From: JAEUOS01 sp965279115 | Lineage (GTDB): Bacteria; Pseudomonadota; Gammaproteobacteria; Burkholderiales; JAEUOS01 | NCBI GenBank assembly: GCA_965279115.1 | Contig: OZ257137.1 | Coordinates: forward strand, 5,394,001 to 5,458,000 | DNA: 64,000 nt | Reading direction: 5' to 3' | Shown here: piece by piece, positions 8,518-17,601 of the stretch | Layout: every line of letters starts with the position of its first letter | Numbering within the stretch: the stretch's first letter is position 1 | Notes under the pieces: generated by a model | What the model was told of the DNA's origin: nothing | Database searches by the model: none | The model's input: the letters and a program-made list of their open reading frames with translations, nothing else | Made by a program: the position numbers and the translations under genes

Positions 8518-9513
8518 CTACTCGGCCTTGATGCCGGCGGCCTTGACGATCTTCGCGTATTTGGCGATTTCCGCGCGGATCATGGTCGCGAAGTCCGCAG
8601 GGGAATTGCCCGCCGGTTCAAGGCCCTGTGAGGCAAGCCTCTCCTGCACGTCCGGTAGCGCGAGGATGCGCAGGACTTCGCGATTGAGCTTGTCCACAAC
8701 CGGGCGCGGCGTGCCGGCCGGCGCCACCACGCCGTACCAGGTGCCGGTCTCGAAGCCGGGCAGGGCGGACTCGGCGATGGTGGGCACGTCGGGCAGCAGC
8801 GGGACGCGCTTGGCGGAGGACACGCCGAGCGCGCGCAGTTTGCCCGCCTTGACATGCGGGATCAGCGTGACCATGTTGTCGAACTGGGCGTCGAACACGC
8901 CACCCAGCAGGTCGCTGGTCGCCGGGGCGCTGCCCTTGTAGGGCACATGCACCACCTTGATGTCGGCGGTGCTGGTGAAGAACTCGCCGCCCAGGTGCTG
9001 CGCCGTGCCCGTGCCGCCATTGCCGATAGTGATTTTGCCGGGGTTGGCGCGTGCGAAGCTGATGAACTCCCGCACGGAATTGGCCTGCACCTTGGGATGG
9101 ACCACGAACAGCAGCGGTGCGTTGACCAGGAGCGAGATCGGCTGGAAGTCCTTGACGGAGTCGTAGCCGAGCTTGCTGTAGACCGACGGGTTGACGGCCA
9201 TGAAGCCGGCGGCCGCAAGCGTGAGGGTGTAGCCGTCCGGTGGCGCCTTGGCACCGGCCTCGGCGCCGATATTTCCGCCTGCACCGGGCTTGTTCTCGAC
9301 GATCACGCTCTGGTTGAAGGACTCGCCCATTTTCTGCGCCAGCAATCGGGCCAGCATGTCGGTGGCGCCACCAGGCGCGAAAGGCACGATGATGCGCATC
9401 TGCCGCGATGGAAAATTGTCCTGGGCCGTGGCTTGCGCGGACGCGCCTGAAAGGACGGCCAGGGCCGTCCATGCAGCAGCGGCCATGAGTTTGCGTCGGT
9501 TACGGGTATTCAT
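8518..9513 (-). CDS. Bug/TctC-family periplasmic receptor
   Basis: Tripartite tricarboxylate transporter receptor, 331 residues. A Sec signal peptide (RNRRKLMAAAAWTALAVL, cleavage after AQATAQ near residue 31) is followed by the family hallmarks RIIVPFAPGGATD, VENKPGAGG, PDGYTL and HVPYKGSAPA. The start ATG is preceded by AAGGAGG. Family members bind carboxylates such as citrate, nicotinate or aromatic acids. No tctA or tctB gene is adjacent, so it must use a transporter encoded elsewhere or act as a sensor. It lies directly downstream of the dehydratase at 9544. Confidence 0.92.
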   Translation of the reverse strand: MNTRNRRKLMAAAAWTALAVLSGASAQATAQDNFPSRQMRIIVPFAPGGATDMLARLLAQKMGESFNQSVIVENKPGAGGNIGAEAGAKAPPDGYTLTLAAAGFMAVNPSVYSKLGYDSVKDFQPISLLVNAPLLFVVHPKVQANSVREFISFARANPGKITIGNGGTGTAQHLGGEFFTSTADIKVVHVPYKGSAPATSDLLGGVFDAQFDNMVTLIPHVKAGKLRALGVSSAKRVPLLPDVPTIAESALPGFETGTWYGVVAPAGTPRPVVDKLNREVLRILALPDVQERLASQGLEPAGNSPADFATMIRAEIAKYAKIVKAAGIKAE

Positions 9514-9543
9514 CTGGTCTCCTCCTTGTTGGTGCGAAAGGGC

Positions 9544-10716
9544 TCAGCCGAGCGGGACGGCGTGGCGTTTGACGAAATCGGCATTGATGGTGAGGCCGAG
9601 GCCCGGCCGGTCCGGAATCTCGACCATGCCGTCCTTGACCGGGAATTTCTCGTCGACCAGGTCATGCAGTAGCGGATTGGCACCGAGCGAATACTCGACG
9701 ATGAAGCCGGCGGGCGCTGCGGCGGCCACATGCAGGCCAGCCGCGAACGCGGGTGCGCCGGTCCAGAGGTGCGGCGCCAGCTTGAGGTTATAGGTGCTGG
9801 CCAGCGCGGCGATGCGCATGGCCTCGGTGATGCCGCCACAAATCGCCAGGTCGGGCTGCAGCACATCCACCGCGCGGGCGTCGATGAGGTCGCGAAAATC
9901 ATGGCGGGTGAATTCGCTCTCGCCGGCCGCGATCGGGATGGCGGTGGCGGCGCGTACCTCGGCATAGCCGCGCTTGTCGTCGGCGGTGACCGGTTCCTCG
10001 AACCATTCGAGATTGCAGTCCTCGACCATGCGGCAGAAGCGCTTGGCCTCCGGCACGCTGAAAGTGCCATGCGCGTCGCACATCAGGCCGATGCCATCGC
10101 CCAGAGCCGCACGCGCCGCCTTGACCCGCCTGACCGAACCTGCCACGTCGCCGTCCATCACGCCAACGCGCATCTTCACGGCCTTGAAGCCACCACGCTC
10201 CACATACCCCATCAGTTGTTCGCCGATCTTGTCCGCACCGGCCCAGCCGCCCGAAGCGTAGGCCGGCATGCTCGCGGCCTTGCGCCCGCCCAGGAGGCGC
10301 CAAACCGGGGCGTTGAGCGACTTGCCGAGGATGTCCCACAGTGCCATGTCGATGCCGCCGATGGCCGCCACCGTGATGCCGCGCCGCCCTAGGATGGGAA
10401 ACACCCGGCCGCGCGATAGCGCGAAGTGGTCGCGCGAGCCGTTGTACATGCGCTCCCACAGACGGGCGGTGTCACGCGGGTCCTCGCCTGTCAGCATCGG
10501 TCCGAACTTGCGGTTGATCGCGGCGGCGACGGCATGGCAGTTCGCGACGCTACCGACTTCCTCCTTGGCTTCGCCATGGCCGACGATGCCGCATTCGGTT
10601 TCCACGCGCACCAGCGCGGTGTCGAACGAAGTGGTGCGGCCGAGGTCGCTGACGTGTTGCTGGTGCTCCGGGATGGGGACGCGCAGCCAGATAGCCTCGA
10701 CGCTCTTGATCTTCAT
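9544..10716 (-). CDS. Mandelate racemase/muconate lactonizing enzyme-family dehydratase
   Basis: Enolase-superfamily protein of 390 residues, likely an acid-sugar dehydratase. The N-terminal capping domain is followed by a barrel with metal ligands CDAHG, WFEEP and AGESE, and a HLW histidine positioned like the MR-type general base. The usual K-x-K on strand 2 reads VKMRVG, so the second lysine is arginine. Two bases separate its start from the stop of the 2-hydroxyacid dehydrogenase at 10719, indicating an operon. Substrate cannot be assigned from sequence; uronate or aldonate dehydration would fit the neighbours. Confidence 0.88.
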   Translation of the reverse strand: MKIKSVEAIWLRVPIPEHQQHVSDLGRTTSFDTALVRVETECGIVGHGEAKEEVGSVANCHAVAAAINRKFGPMLTGEDPRDTARLWERMYNGSRDHFALSRGRVFPILGRRGITVAAIGGIDMALWDILGKSLNAPVWRLLGGRKAASMPAYASGGWAGADKIGEQLMGYVERGGFKAVKMRVGVMDGDVAGSVRRVKAARAALGDGIGLMCDAHGTFSVPEAKRFCRMVEDCNLEWFEEPVTADDKRGYAEVRAATAIPIAAGESEFTRHDFRDLIDARAVDVLQPDLAICGGITEAMRIAALASTYNLKLAPHLWTGAPAFAAGLHVAAAAPAGFIVEYSLGANPLLHDLVDEKFPVKDGMVEIPDRPGLGLTINADFVKRHAVPLG

Positions 10717-10718
10717 GT

Positions 10719-11717
10719 TCAGGCCTTTCCATGTGCGATGGCCGCGCGGCGCGCTTGCGCTGCCGGCCAGGCTTCAGGGTTGACGAAATTGAGCGGCTTC
10801 TCGCCCGCCAGCACCCGCAGCGTATCTGCCACAGCCACCAGGCTCATCGCGCGCATGCTCTCCGCTGACAGGCCCGCGAGGTGCGGCGTGAGCAGGGCGT
10901 TGTCCAGGCCCAGCAGCGGATCGCCTGCGGGTAGCGGCTGGGTCTCGAACACGTCCAGGCCGGCGCCGCCGATGCTGCCCTCTTGCAATGCCTTCACCAG
11001 CGCCGCCTGGTCCACCACCGGGCCGCGCGACACATTGACCAGGAAGGTGTGCGGCTTCATCAGCCCGATGCGCCGGGCATCGGCGAGGTGTCGGGTCTCG
11101 GGCGTGAGCGGGCAGCACAGGGCGACGTAGTCACTCTTCGCGAACACCTGGTCGACGCTGACGGACTCAACGATTCCCGGCATCAATTCCGGCCGTCGCC
11201 GGTAGCCGATCACCCGCATGCCGAAGCCGTGATGGCAAATCGCGGCCAGCCGGTTGCCGATGTCGCCCACGCCGACGATGCCGACAGTCTTGCCATGTAT
11301 CTCGGTGGCGCGGTCGGCCAGCACGCGCGCCGCGCCCCAGCCGCCTTCGCGCATGAGGCGATTGGCTAGGCCGGTGCCGCGTGCATGTTGCAGGAATTGC
11401 GCGATACAGTACTCGGCGACGGTCTGCGCATTGGCGCCCGGCACGTTGCCCACGATAACGCCGGCCCGGGTGGCGGCATCCACCGGGATCAGGTCAACCC
11501 CGGCACCATGGCGCATGCAGGCCAGAAGGCGCGGTGCATGGTCTAGCAGATCAGGCGGAAGGAAGGCGCGCACGATGATGATGTCGGCATCGGCAACTTC
11601 ACGGCGCAGGGTGTCGTGGTCGGTGGCGGCGGCCTGGCGGATATCCGCATGCGGGGCCAGCATGTCCATGCCGGCCGGATCTATCGGGTTGGTGAGCAGT
11701 ACGAGGGGCTTCTTCAT
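10719..11717 (-). CDS. D-isomer-specific 2-hydroxyacid dehydrogenase
   Basis: NAD(P)-dependent dehydrogenase of 332 residues in the phosphoglycerate/glyoxylate reductase family. The Rossmann motif GVGDIG follows TVGIV, and the catalytic triad is visible as Arg in NVSRGP, Glu in DVFETQP and His in LTPHLAGLS. It is the first gene of the minus-strand set that continues into the mandelate-racemase-type dehydratase, receptor, patatin and SDR genes, so it may reduce a 2-oxo acid produced by that pathway. It lacks the long C-terminal ACT domain of serine-biosynthetic SerA, arguing against that role. Confidence 0.88.
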   Translation of the reverse strand: MKKPLVLLTNPIDPAGMDMLAPHADIRQAAATDHDTLRREVADADIIIVRAFLPPDLLDHAPRLLACMRHGAGVDLIPVDAATRAGVIVGNVPGANAQTVAEYCIAQFLQHARGTGLANRLMREGGWGAARVLADRATEIHGKTVGIVGVGDIGNRLAAICHHGFGMRVIGYRRRPELMPGIVESVSVDQVFAKSDYVALCCPLTPETRHLADARRIGLMKPHTFLVNVSRGPVVDQAALVKALQEGSIGGAGLDVFETQPLPAGDPLLGLDNALLTPHLAGLSAESMRAMSLVAVADTLRVLAGEKPLNFVNPEAWPAAQARRAAIAHGKA

Positions 11718-11835
11718 GGGCGAGGGGGCGGTAGCGTGCGCGCAAGCACAATGATATGCGACTGCCCGCCCGGGGCCAGGTCATGCAGCCCGCGTATCGG
11801 CCCACAGCGGATCGCAAACGGCTGGGCATTGCCCC

Positions 11836-12747
11836 TTAGCCGAGCTGGCCATTGAGGTGCCTGACGCGCTCGCACATCGAGCGCAACAGGGCGAGACCGA
11901 TCGCCGGGTGCTCACGCACTATCCTGAGAAAGGCTTCGCGATTGACCGGCAACCAGGCACCGTCGGTCTCGGCCACCGCGCCGGCAGCGCGCGTAGTGGC
12001 GCCTAGGAGGGCGGCTTCGCCGAAAGACTCGCCGGGGCCGACCTGTTCCACCGCCGAACCGTTGACGCTGATGGTGACCACGCCTTCCAGCAAGACGAAC
12101 ATGAAGCCGCCGCTGGCGCCCTGATTGACCACCCTGTCTTCCTTCTTCATCAGGGTCGGCGACGGGTCGCCGAGCGTGCGGCGGAGCCTGGCAATCTGCT
12201 CCGCGTCGAGGCCCGCGCCACCCGCGCGGGGCTGGATTGGCCGCCTGGCGGCGAGCAGGCGTTCGACGCCGCGGCGCATTTGGCTGGTGAGGCTGGTCAC
12301 CAGCTGCAAGGCGAATTCCGGTGTCTGCGGCAGCGCTTGCAGCACGCGCTTCTCGTCCATCGAAGCTATGCGTGACGCCTTGAGCGCGGTCGCGGTTGCG
12401 CTGCGGGGCGCATCCGAGATGATGGCCAGTTCGCCGAAGACCTCTCCCGGCAGCACCAGATGCAGGGGTTTGCCCTTCAGGGTCAGCGCGACCTGGCCTT
12501 CGCGCAGCAGGTACATGCGCGCCTTCCGGGAAAAAAGGCCGGAGCCTGGCTTTTCTCCCTCGACGAAGATGCTGGTGCCGGCTCCCACGGTTTCCTCATC
12601 GCTGGCGGTGGCGAAAAAGCGCGCCGCCAGTTGCGGATCTGTCGGAAGGGACTTGTTGGGGAATTGCGTCGCGGTGGGCGACGCGGAAGGCGCAGGGGCC
12701 GGTGCGGGGGATGTCGCTGCAAGGTGCGAGAAATCGAGGTCGTCCAT
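11836..12747 (-). CDS. Tandem cyclic-nucleotide-binding domain protein
   Basis: Protein of 303 residues with two CRP-type cyclic nucleotide-binding domains and no recognisable DNA-binding or enzymatic output domain. The first phosphate-binding cassette reads PGEVFGELAIISDAPRSATA, with the Glu and Arg expected for cNMP contact; the second reads PGESFGEAALLG...TRAAGAV. The N-terminal 40 residues are rich in Ala, Pro and Ser. The chosen ATG (12745-12747) gives a sensible N-terminus; longer in-frame options run toward ettA and look non-coding. A class III cyclase is encoded at 35283 in this window, a possible but unproven source of ligand. Confidence 0.82.
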   Translation of the reverse strand: MDDLDFSHLAATSPAPAPAPSASPTATQFPNKSLPTDPQLAARFFATASDEETVGAGTSIFVEGEKPGSGLFSRKARMYLLREGQVALTLKGKPLHLVLPGEVFGELAIISDAPRSATATALKASRIASMDEKRVLQALPQTPEFALQLVTSLTSQMRRGVERLLAARRPIQPRAGGAGLDAEQIARLRRTLGDPSPTLMKKEDRVVNQGASGGFMFVLLEGVVTISVNGSAVEQVGPGESFGEAALLGATTRAAGAVAETDGAWLPVNREAFLRIVREHPAIGLALLRSMCERVRHLNGQLG

Positions 12748-12977
12748 GAGTGTCCCGAAGTGGCGAACGTGAGTCGCGCAATTGTATTTGGACGCTGCGC
12801 TACAGGTATCCGGGAAAAGATTGGATTTCCGCCACCTACCCCGAGGCAGGCGCGATTTCGGCTGACGTCTCCAGGCGTGCGGATCATGGCTCGCCATGTT
12901 CGTGCAGGAAAAATTCTCCGCCGTCGCTTGCGGTAAAGTCTCGCCTTTCTCAGCAAACCAGCCGTCTGAAAGCACCA

Positions 12978-14645
12978 ATGGCCCAATACGTCTTCACCAT
13001 GAACCGCGTCGGCAAGATCGTTCCGCCGAAGCGCCAGATCCTCAAGAACATTTCGCTGTCATTCTTTCCCGGCGCCAAGATAGGCGTGCTGGGCTTGAAC
13101 GGCTCCGGCAAGTCGACGCTGCTCAAGATCATGGCCGGCCTCGACAAGGAAATCGAGGGCGAAGCCACGCCCATGCCGAACCTGAAGATCGGCTACCTGC
13201 CGCAGGAACCGCAGCTCGACCCCACGCAGACCGTGCGCCAGGCGGTGGAAGAAGGAATTGGCGGCGTGCTGGCGGCCAAGAAGCGGCTCGACGAGGTGTA
13301 TGCGGAGTACGCCGAGCCGGACGCCGATTTCGACAAGCTGGCCGCTGAGCAAGCCGAGCTTGAAGCCATCATCGCCACCGAAAGCGAGGGCGGCAATACC
13401 GACCTGCAGCTGGAAATCGCGGCAGACGCGTTGCGCCTGCCACCCTGGGACGCCAACATCGGCCACCTGTCCGGCGGCGAGAAGCGCCGCGTGGCGCTGT
13501 GCCGGTTGCTGCTTTCCAAACCCGACATGCTGCTGCTCGATGAGCCGACCAACCACCTGGATGCCGAATCAGTGGATTGGCTTGAGCAGTTCCTGGCCAA
13601 GTTTCCCGGCACGGTGGTGGGCATCACCCATGACCGCTACTTCCTCGACAATGCCGCCGAGTGGATTCTAGAACTCGACCGCGGATCCGGCATTCCATGG
13701 AAGGGCAACTACAGTTCCTGGCTGGAACAGAAGCAGGACCGCCTGAAGCAGGAGGAGTCGAGCGAATCGGCGCGCCAGAAAAACCTCAAGAAGGAGCTGG
13801 AATGGGTGCGCCAGAACCCCAAGGCGCGCCAGGCCAAGAGCAAGGCGCGGATCGCGCGCTTCGAGGAACTCTCCAGCTATGAGTACCAGAAGCGCAACGA
13901 AACCTCGGAAATCTTCATCCCGGTAGGCGAGCGCCTCGGCGACTCCGTCATCGAATTCAAGGAGGTGAGCAAGTCGTTCGGCGACCGCCTCCTGATCGAC
14001 AAGCTGTCCTTCACCGTGCCCCCCGGCGCGATCGTCGGCATCATTGGTCCGAACGGCGCCGGCAAGTCGACGCTCTTCAAGATGATCGCCGGCCGCGAGA
14101 AGCCGGATTCCGGCGAAGTCGCCATTGGCTCGACGGTCAACATGGCGTTTGTCGAGCAGACCCGCGACGACCTTTCGGACAAGAAAACCGTGTTCGAGGA
14201 CGTCTCTGGCGGGGCCGACATCATCACCGTAGGCAAGTTCGAGATGAGCTCGCGGGCTTACCTTGGGCGCTTCAACTTCAAGGGCGGCGACCAGCAAAAG
14301 ATCGTTGGCAACCTCTCCGGCGGCGAGCGCGGACGCCTGCACCTGGCCAAGACCCTGTTGAAGGGCGGCAACGTCCTGCTGCTTGACGAGCCGTCGAATG
14401 ACCTTGACGTGGAAACCCTGCGCGCGCTCGAAGACGCTTTGCTCGAGTTTCCGGGCTGCGTGATGGTGATCTCCCACGACCGCTGGTTCCTGGACCGCAT
14501 TGCCACGCACATCCTCGCGGCCGAAGGCGAATCGCAATGGACCTTCTTCGACGGCAACTACCAGGAATACGAGGCCGACAAGAGGAAGCGCCTGGGTGAA
14601 GAGGGCGCCAAACCCAAGCGGATTCGCTTCAAGGCGCTGAAGTAA
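12978..14645 (+). CDS. ettA: Energy-dependent translational throttle protein EttA (ABC-F)
   Basis: ABC-F protein of 555 residues, exactly the length of E. coli EttA, which binds the ribosomal E site and gates translation according to ATP/ADP. Two ABC domains carry Walker A LNGSGKST and PNGAGKST, signatures LSGGEKRR and LSGGERGR, and Walker B LLLDEPTNHLD and LLLDEPSNDLD. The linker between them contains the charged P-site tRNA interaction region (about residues 240-320). The start MAQYVFTMNRVGK matches the family. It is divergent from the cNMP-binding protein gene across 230 bases that presumably hold both promoters; I could not identify a convincing -35/-10 pair there. Confidence 0.95.
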   Translation: MAQYVFTMNRVGKIVPPKRQILKNISLSFFPGAKIGVLGLNGSGKSTLLKIMAGLDKEIEGEATPMPNLKIGYLPQEPQLDPTQTVRQAVEEGIGGVLAAKKRLDEVYAEYAEPDADFDKLAAEQAELEAIIATESEGGNTDLQLEIAADALRLPPWDANIGHLSGGEKRRVALCRLLLSKPDMLLLDEPTNHLDAESVDWLEQFLAKFPGTVVGITHDRYFLDNAAEWILELDRGSGIPWKGNYSSWLEQKQDRLKQEESSESARQKNLKKELEWVRQNPKARQAKSKARIARFEELSSYEYQKRNETSEIFIPVGERLGDSVIEFKEVSKSFGDRLLIDKLSFTVPPGAIVGIIGPNGAGKSTLFKMIAGREKPDSGEVAIGSTVNMAFVEQTRDDLSDKKTVFEDVSGGADIITVGKFEMSSRAYLGRFNFKGGDQQKIVGNLSGGERGRLHLAKTLLKGGNVLLLDEPSNDLDVETLRALEDALLEFPGCVMVISHDRWFLDRIATHILAAEGESQWTFFDGNYQEYEADKRKRLGEEGAKPKRIRFKALK

Positions 14646-14651
14646 GCAGAC

Positions 14652-15749
14652 ATGGCTGGCAAGCGCCTGCCGCGCTGGTTGCTGATTGCAGGGGCGATCG
14701 TGCTCCTGCTGGCGGTGGCCGGCGTCGCCGGCGTGCATTTCGCGACCAAGGCGCTCAAGGGCCAGGTGGAAGCGGCCCTGGGGGCGGACGCGGAGGTCGG
14801 TTCGATCTCGGTGGGTTTTTCCTCCATTGTGGTTGAAGGGGTGCGCATCAAGGGCCCCAAGGGCTGGCCGGCGGACGATGCCCTGCGCGCAGGGCGCATC
14901 GTCATCGTGCCGGAACTGGCCGATCTGTTGTCGGCCAAGGTGCGCATCAAACGCATCGAGGTCGACGATGCCTACCTGTCGGTGCTGCGCAGCCGCGAAG
15001 GCAAGCTGCGTCTGTTGCCCAGCCTGCTGGAAAAGTCGGCGACGCCGGGCAACCAGGGCGGCGGCGTGCCGGTGACCATAGGCAAGGTCGAGATCAGGGG
15101 CGGCGCACTGGAACTCTTCGATGCCACCCTGCGGACACCGCCGCACAAGGTAAGGCTCGAAGACCTGCATGCCAGGGTCGATGATGTCCGAATTCCGGAA
15201 CTGACCGGCAAGACCGGCATCGCCATCGACGGCACCGTCAAGGGCGTGCAGCAGAATGGCACGCTGTCGATCAAGGGCTGGGCCGAGATCGCCAGCAAGG
15301 ATTCCGAGATCACCATGAAATTGAAGGGTGTGGACATGCTGGCCCTGCAGCCTTACCTGATCAAGGCCGCCGAAACCGGCGTCAGGCGCGGCCAGCTGGA
15401 CCTGGACATCAAGTCCACGGTCAAGAACAACCAGCTGCGCGCACCGGGCAGCCTGACCCTGATCGGGCTGGAACTGGCGCCCGCCAGCGGCACGTTCGGC
15501 ACCTTCATGGGCGTGCCACGCCAGGCCGCGGTGGGCGCACTGAAAGACCGCAACGGCAGGATCAACATCCAGTTCACCCTTGAAGGCAACCTCACCGACC
15601 CGAAGTTTTCCCTCAATGAAAGCCTGGCCACGCGCATGGGCAGTTCGGTGGCGGGTGTACTGGGCATCAGCGTCGAAGGGCTGGCCAAGGGTGTGGGTGG
15701 CGCCGCGGAAGGGGTGGGCGGAGCGGTGAGGAAATTGTTCGGAAAATAG
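14652..15749 (+). CDS. AsmA/DUF748-like membrane-anchored protein
   Basis: Uncharacterised protein of 365 residues. An N-terminal transmembrane helix (about residues 10-30, WLLIAGAIVLLLAVAGVAG) is followed by beta-rich sequence typical of AsmA-like or DUF748 proteins, with repeats of the type RIKRIEVDDAYLSVLR and a glycine-rich C-terminal tail (VGGAAEGVGGAVRKLFGK). AsmA-like proteins span the periplasm and are linked to outer-membrane lipid homeostasis; that role is family knowledge, not shown here. The gene begins six bases after the ettA stop and probably shares its transcript. Confidence 0.75.
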   Translation: MAGKRLPRWLLIAGAIVLLLAVAGVAGVHFATKALKGQVEAALGADAEVGSISVGFSSIVVEGVRIKGPKGWPADDALRAGRIVIVPELADLLSAKVRIKRIEVDDAYLSVLRSREGKLRLLPSLLEKSATPGNQGGGVPVTIGKVEIRGGALELFDATLRTPPHKVRLEDLHARVDDVRIPELTGKTGIAIDGTVKGVQQNGTLSIKGWAEIASKDSEITMKLKGVDMLALQPYLIKAAETGVRRGQLDLDIKSTVKNNQLRAPGSLTLIGLELAPASGTFGTFMGVPRQAAVGALKDRNGRINIQFTLEGNLTDPKFSLNESLATRMGSSVAGVLGISVEGLAKGVGGAAEGVGGAVRKLFGK

Positions 15750-15790
15750 CCGGCATGCGGCGGTGGGCGCTGGACCGGTTCGGAGAAGAC

Positions 15791-17047
15791 ATGCACAACA
15801 TTGAAACCCGCATTGCCATCGCCGGCGGCGGCATCGGTGGCCTCGTGATGGCCCTGCAGTGCCACAAGCAGGGCATTCCCTGCATGGTGTTCGAGGCGGT
15901 GGAAAAGCTCGAACCGCTGGGTGTGGGCATCAACCTGCTACCCCACAGCGTGAAGATCCTGGCCGGTCTGGGACTGCTGGAGGATCTGAAGGCCCTAGGC
16001 ATAGAAACCGCGGAACTGGCGTATTTCAACAAGCACGGCCAAGCCATCTGGCGCGAGCCGCGTGGTATTGCCGGGGGCTACGACTACCCGCAGATTTCGA
16101 TTCATCGCGGCGAACTGCACTTCATGTTGCTCAAGAAGGCCATCGAACGCCTGGGCGCGGACCGTGTCCTTACCGGGCATGCCATCAAGAGCTTCGACGC
16201 GAGCGGCCCGAAAGCCCATGCCGTGTTCGAGAACCGACGCACCGGCGAGACCGTGGCGGAAGTCGAGGCCGACCTGCTGATCGCTGCCGACGGCATTCAT
16301 TCCACCGTGCGTGCCTTTTTGTATCCGGACGAAGGGCCGCCGCGTTATTCCGGCCGGGTGCTGTGGCGCGGTGCCTGCGTGTGGCCGCCGTTTCTGACAG
16401 GCCGCTCGATGATGCAGGCCGGCCACGCCACGCAAAAGGCGGTGATCTACCCGATCTCGCGCAAGGTGTTCGAGGAAACCGGCAACAACCTCACCAACTG
16501 GATCATGGAGCTGGCGGTGCCCGGCGACACGCCGCCCAAGCAGGACTGGTCGAAGCAGGTGGAAAAATCTGTGTTCGCCGGTCCCTTCGCCAACTGGAAA
16601 TGGGACTGGCTGGATGTTCCCGCGCTCATCGCGAATGGCGGTCCCGCCTACGAATACCCGATGTGCGACCGCGACCCGTTGCCGCGCTGGTCATTCGGCC
16701 GCGTGACGCTGCTTGGCGACGCGGCGCACCCGATGTACCCGATCGGTTCCAACGGCGCTTCCCAGGCGATCCTGGATACCGAGAGCATGGTCTTCGCACT
16801 GGCCGAGGAACCCGACATTCCGGCCGCGTTGGCGCGCTACGAAGGGGAGCGGCGCGAGGCGACGGGCAAGATCGTGCTGGCCAACCGCGGCAACGGCCCG
16901 GACCAGGTGATGCAACTGGCCGAGGAGCGCGCGCCCGACGGTTTCAGGCACGTCAACGACGTGATACCGCAAGCCGAACTGGAGGATATTTCGGCGCGCT
17001 ACAAGCAGACGGCCGGTTTCGCGAAGGCGCAAGTCAACGCGCGCTAG
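15791..17047 (+). CDS. FAD-dependent monooxygenase (salicylate hydroxylase-like)
   Basis: Group A flavoprotein hydroxylase of 418 residues. Visible motifs are the FAD-binding GGGIGG near the N-terminus, the DG motif AADGIHST (around residue 180) and the second FAD motif GDAAHPMYPIGSNGASQAI (around residue 305). CGGAGAAG precedes the chosen ATG by three bases; a start at 15755 would add twelve residues before the Rossmann strand. Family members hydroxylate aromatic acids using NAD(P)H and O2. It lies 41 bases after the AsmA-like gene with no other aromatic gene beside it, so the substrate is open. Confidence 0.85.
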   Translation: MHNIETRIAIAGGGIGGLVMALQCHKQGIPCMVFEAVEKLEPLGVGINLLPHSVKILAGLGLLEDLKALGIETAELAYFNKHGQAIWREPRGIAGGYDYPQISIHRGELHFMLLKKAIERLGADRVLTGHAIKSFDASGPKAHAVFENRRTGETVAEVEADLLIAADGIHSTVRAFLYPDEGPPRYSGRVLWRGACVWPPFLTGRSMMQAGHATQKAVIYPISRKVFEETGNNLTNWIMELAVPGDTPPKQDWSKQVEKSVFAGPFANWKWDWLDVPALIANGGPAYEYPMCDRDPLPRWSFGRVTLLGDAAHPMYPIGSNGASQAILDTESMVFALAEEPDIPAALARYEGERREATGKIVLANRGNGPDQVMQLAEERAPDGFRHVNDVIPQAELEDISARYKQTAGFAKAQVNAR

Positions 17048-17095
17048 GGGAAATGATGGCCGCATCGTCGTATCGGCCGACCTCACGACCGTCCG

Positions 17096-17530
17096 TCAGT
17101 AGGCGGGCGCTTTCTGTATCAGCGAAATCGTCACCCTCGAAATCGACACCAGGCGTTGCTTGTCATCCGTGGCACGCACTTCCCAGACCTGCGTTGAGCG
17201 CCCGGCATGGATAGGGGCCACGCGGCCGGTTACCCAGCCCTCGCGGCTGGCGCGCAGATGGTTGGCGTTGATCTCCAGCCCCACCGCATCGGTCTTCGTG
17301 CGGTCTATGGTCTGCCAGGCGGCGCATGACGCGAGCGTTTCGGCCAGCAGCATGGTGGCGCCACCGTGCAGCAACCCCGCCGGCTGGCGGGTGCGTGCGT
17401 CCACCGGCATGCGCGCGACCAGATAATCGTCGCCGACTTCAGTGAACTCAATGCCCATCTGTGAAACGGCGGTGTTGTCATGCGAGCGGTTGATCTGCTC
17501 GAGGCTGGGCGTTTGGTGCCAAAGGCTCAT
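17096..17530 (-). CDS. Hotdog-fold acyl-CoA thioesterase (YdiI/EntH/PaaI type)
   Basis: Protein of 144 residues with the hotdog thioesterase signature GLLHGGATMLLAETLAS, in which the Glu corresponds to the catalytic Glu of the YdiI/EntH subfamily, followed by VGLEINANHLR and the VWEVRATDDKQRLVSISRVTI strand. Such enzymes hydrolyse aromatic or aliphatic acyl-CoA esters, for example 1,4-dihydroxy-2-naphthoyl-CoA in menaquinone synthesis or mischarged carrier proteins. No menaquinone or enterobactin genes are nearby, so a general housekeeping thioesterase is as likely. It is convergent with the monooxygenase gene. Confidence 0.88.
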   Translation of the reverse strand: MSLWHQTPSLEQINRSHDNTAVSQMGIEFTEVGDDYLVARMPVDARTRQPAGLLHGGATMLLAETLASCAAWQTIDRTKTDAVGLEINANHLRASREGWVTGRVAPIHAGRSTQVWEVRATDDKQRLVSISRVTISLIQKAPAY

Positions 17531-17601
17531 CTTTTGTTCTTCAAGTTGGTGGGGGCTAAGGGCGAGCGCAGTCCTGTGCGAGGCGAAACGGGTGTTGGGC
17601 G

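Noticed and set aside
13668..15170. 500-codon minus-strand frame opposite ettA and the AsmA-like gene
   Set aside because: Antisense shadow of well-supported genes; no motif and no start context.
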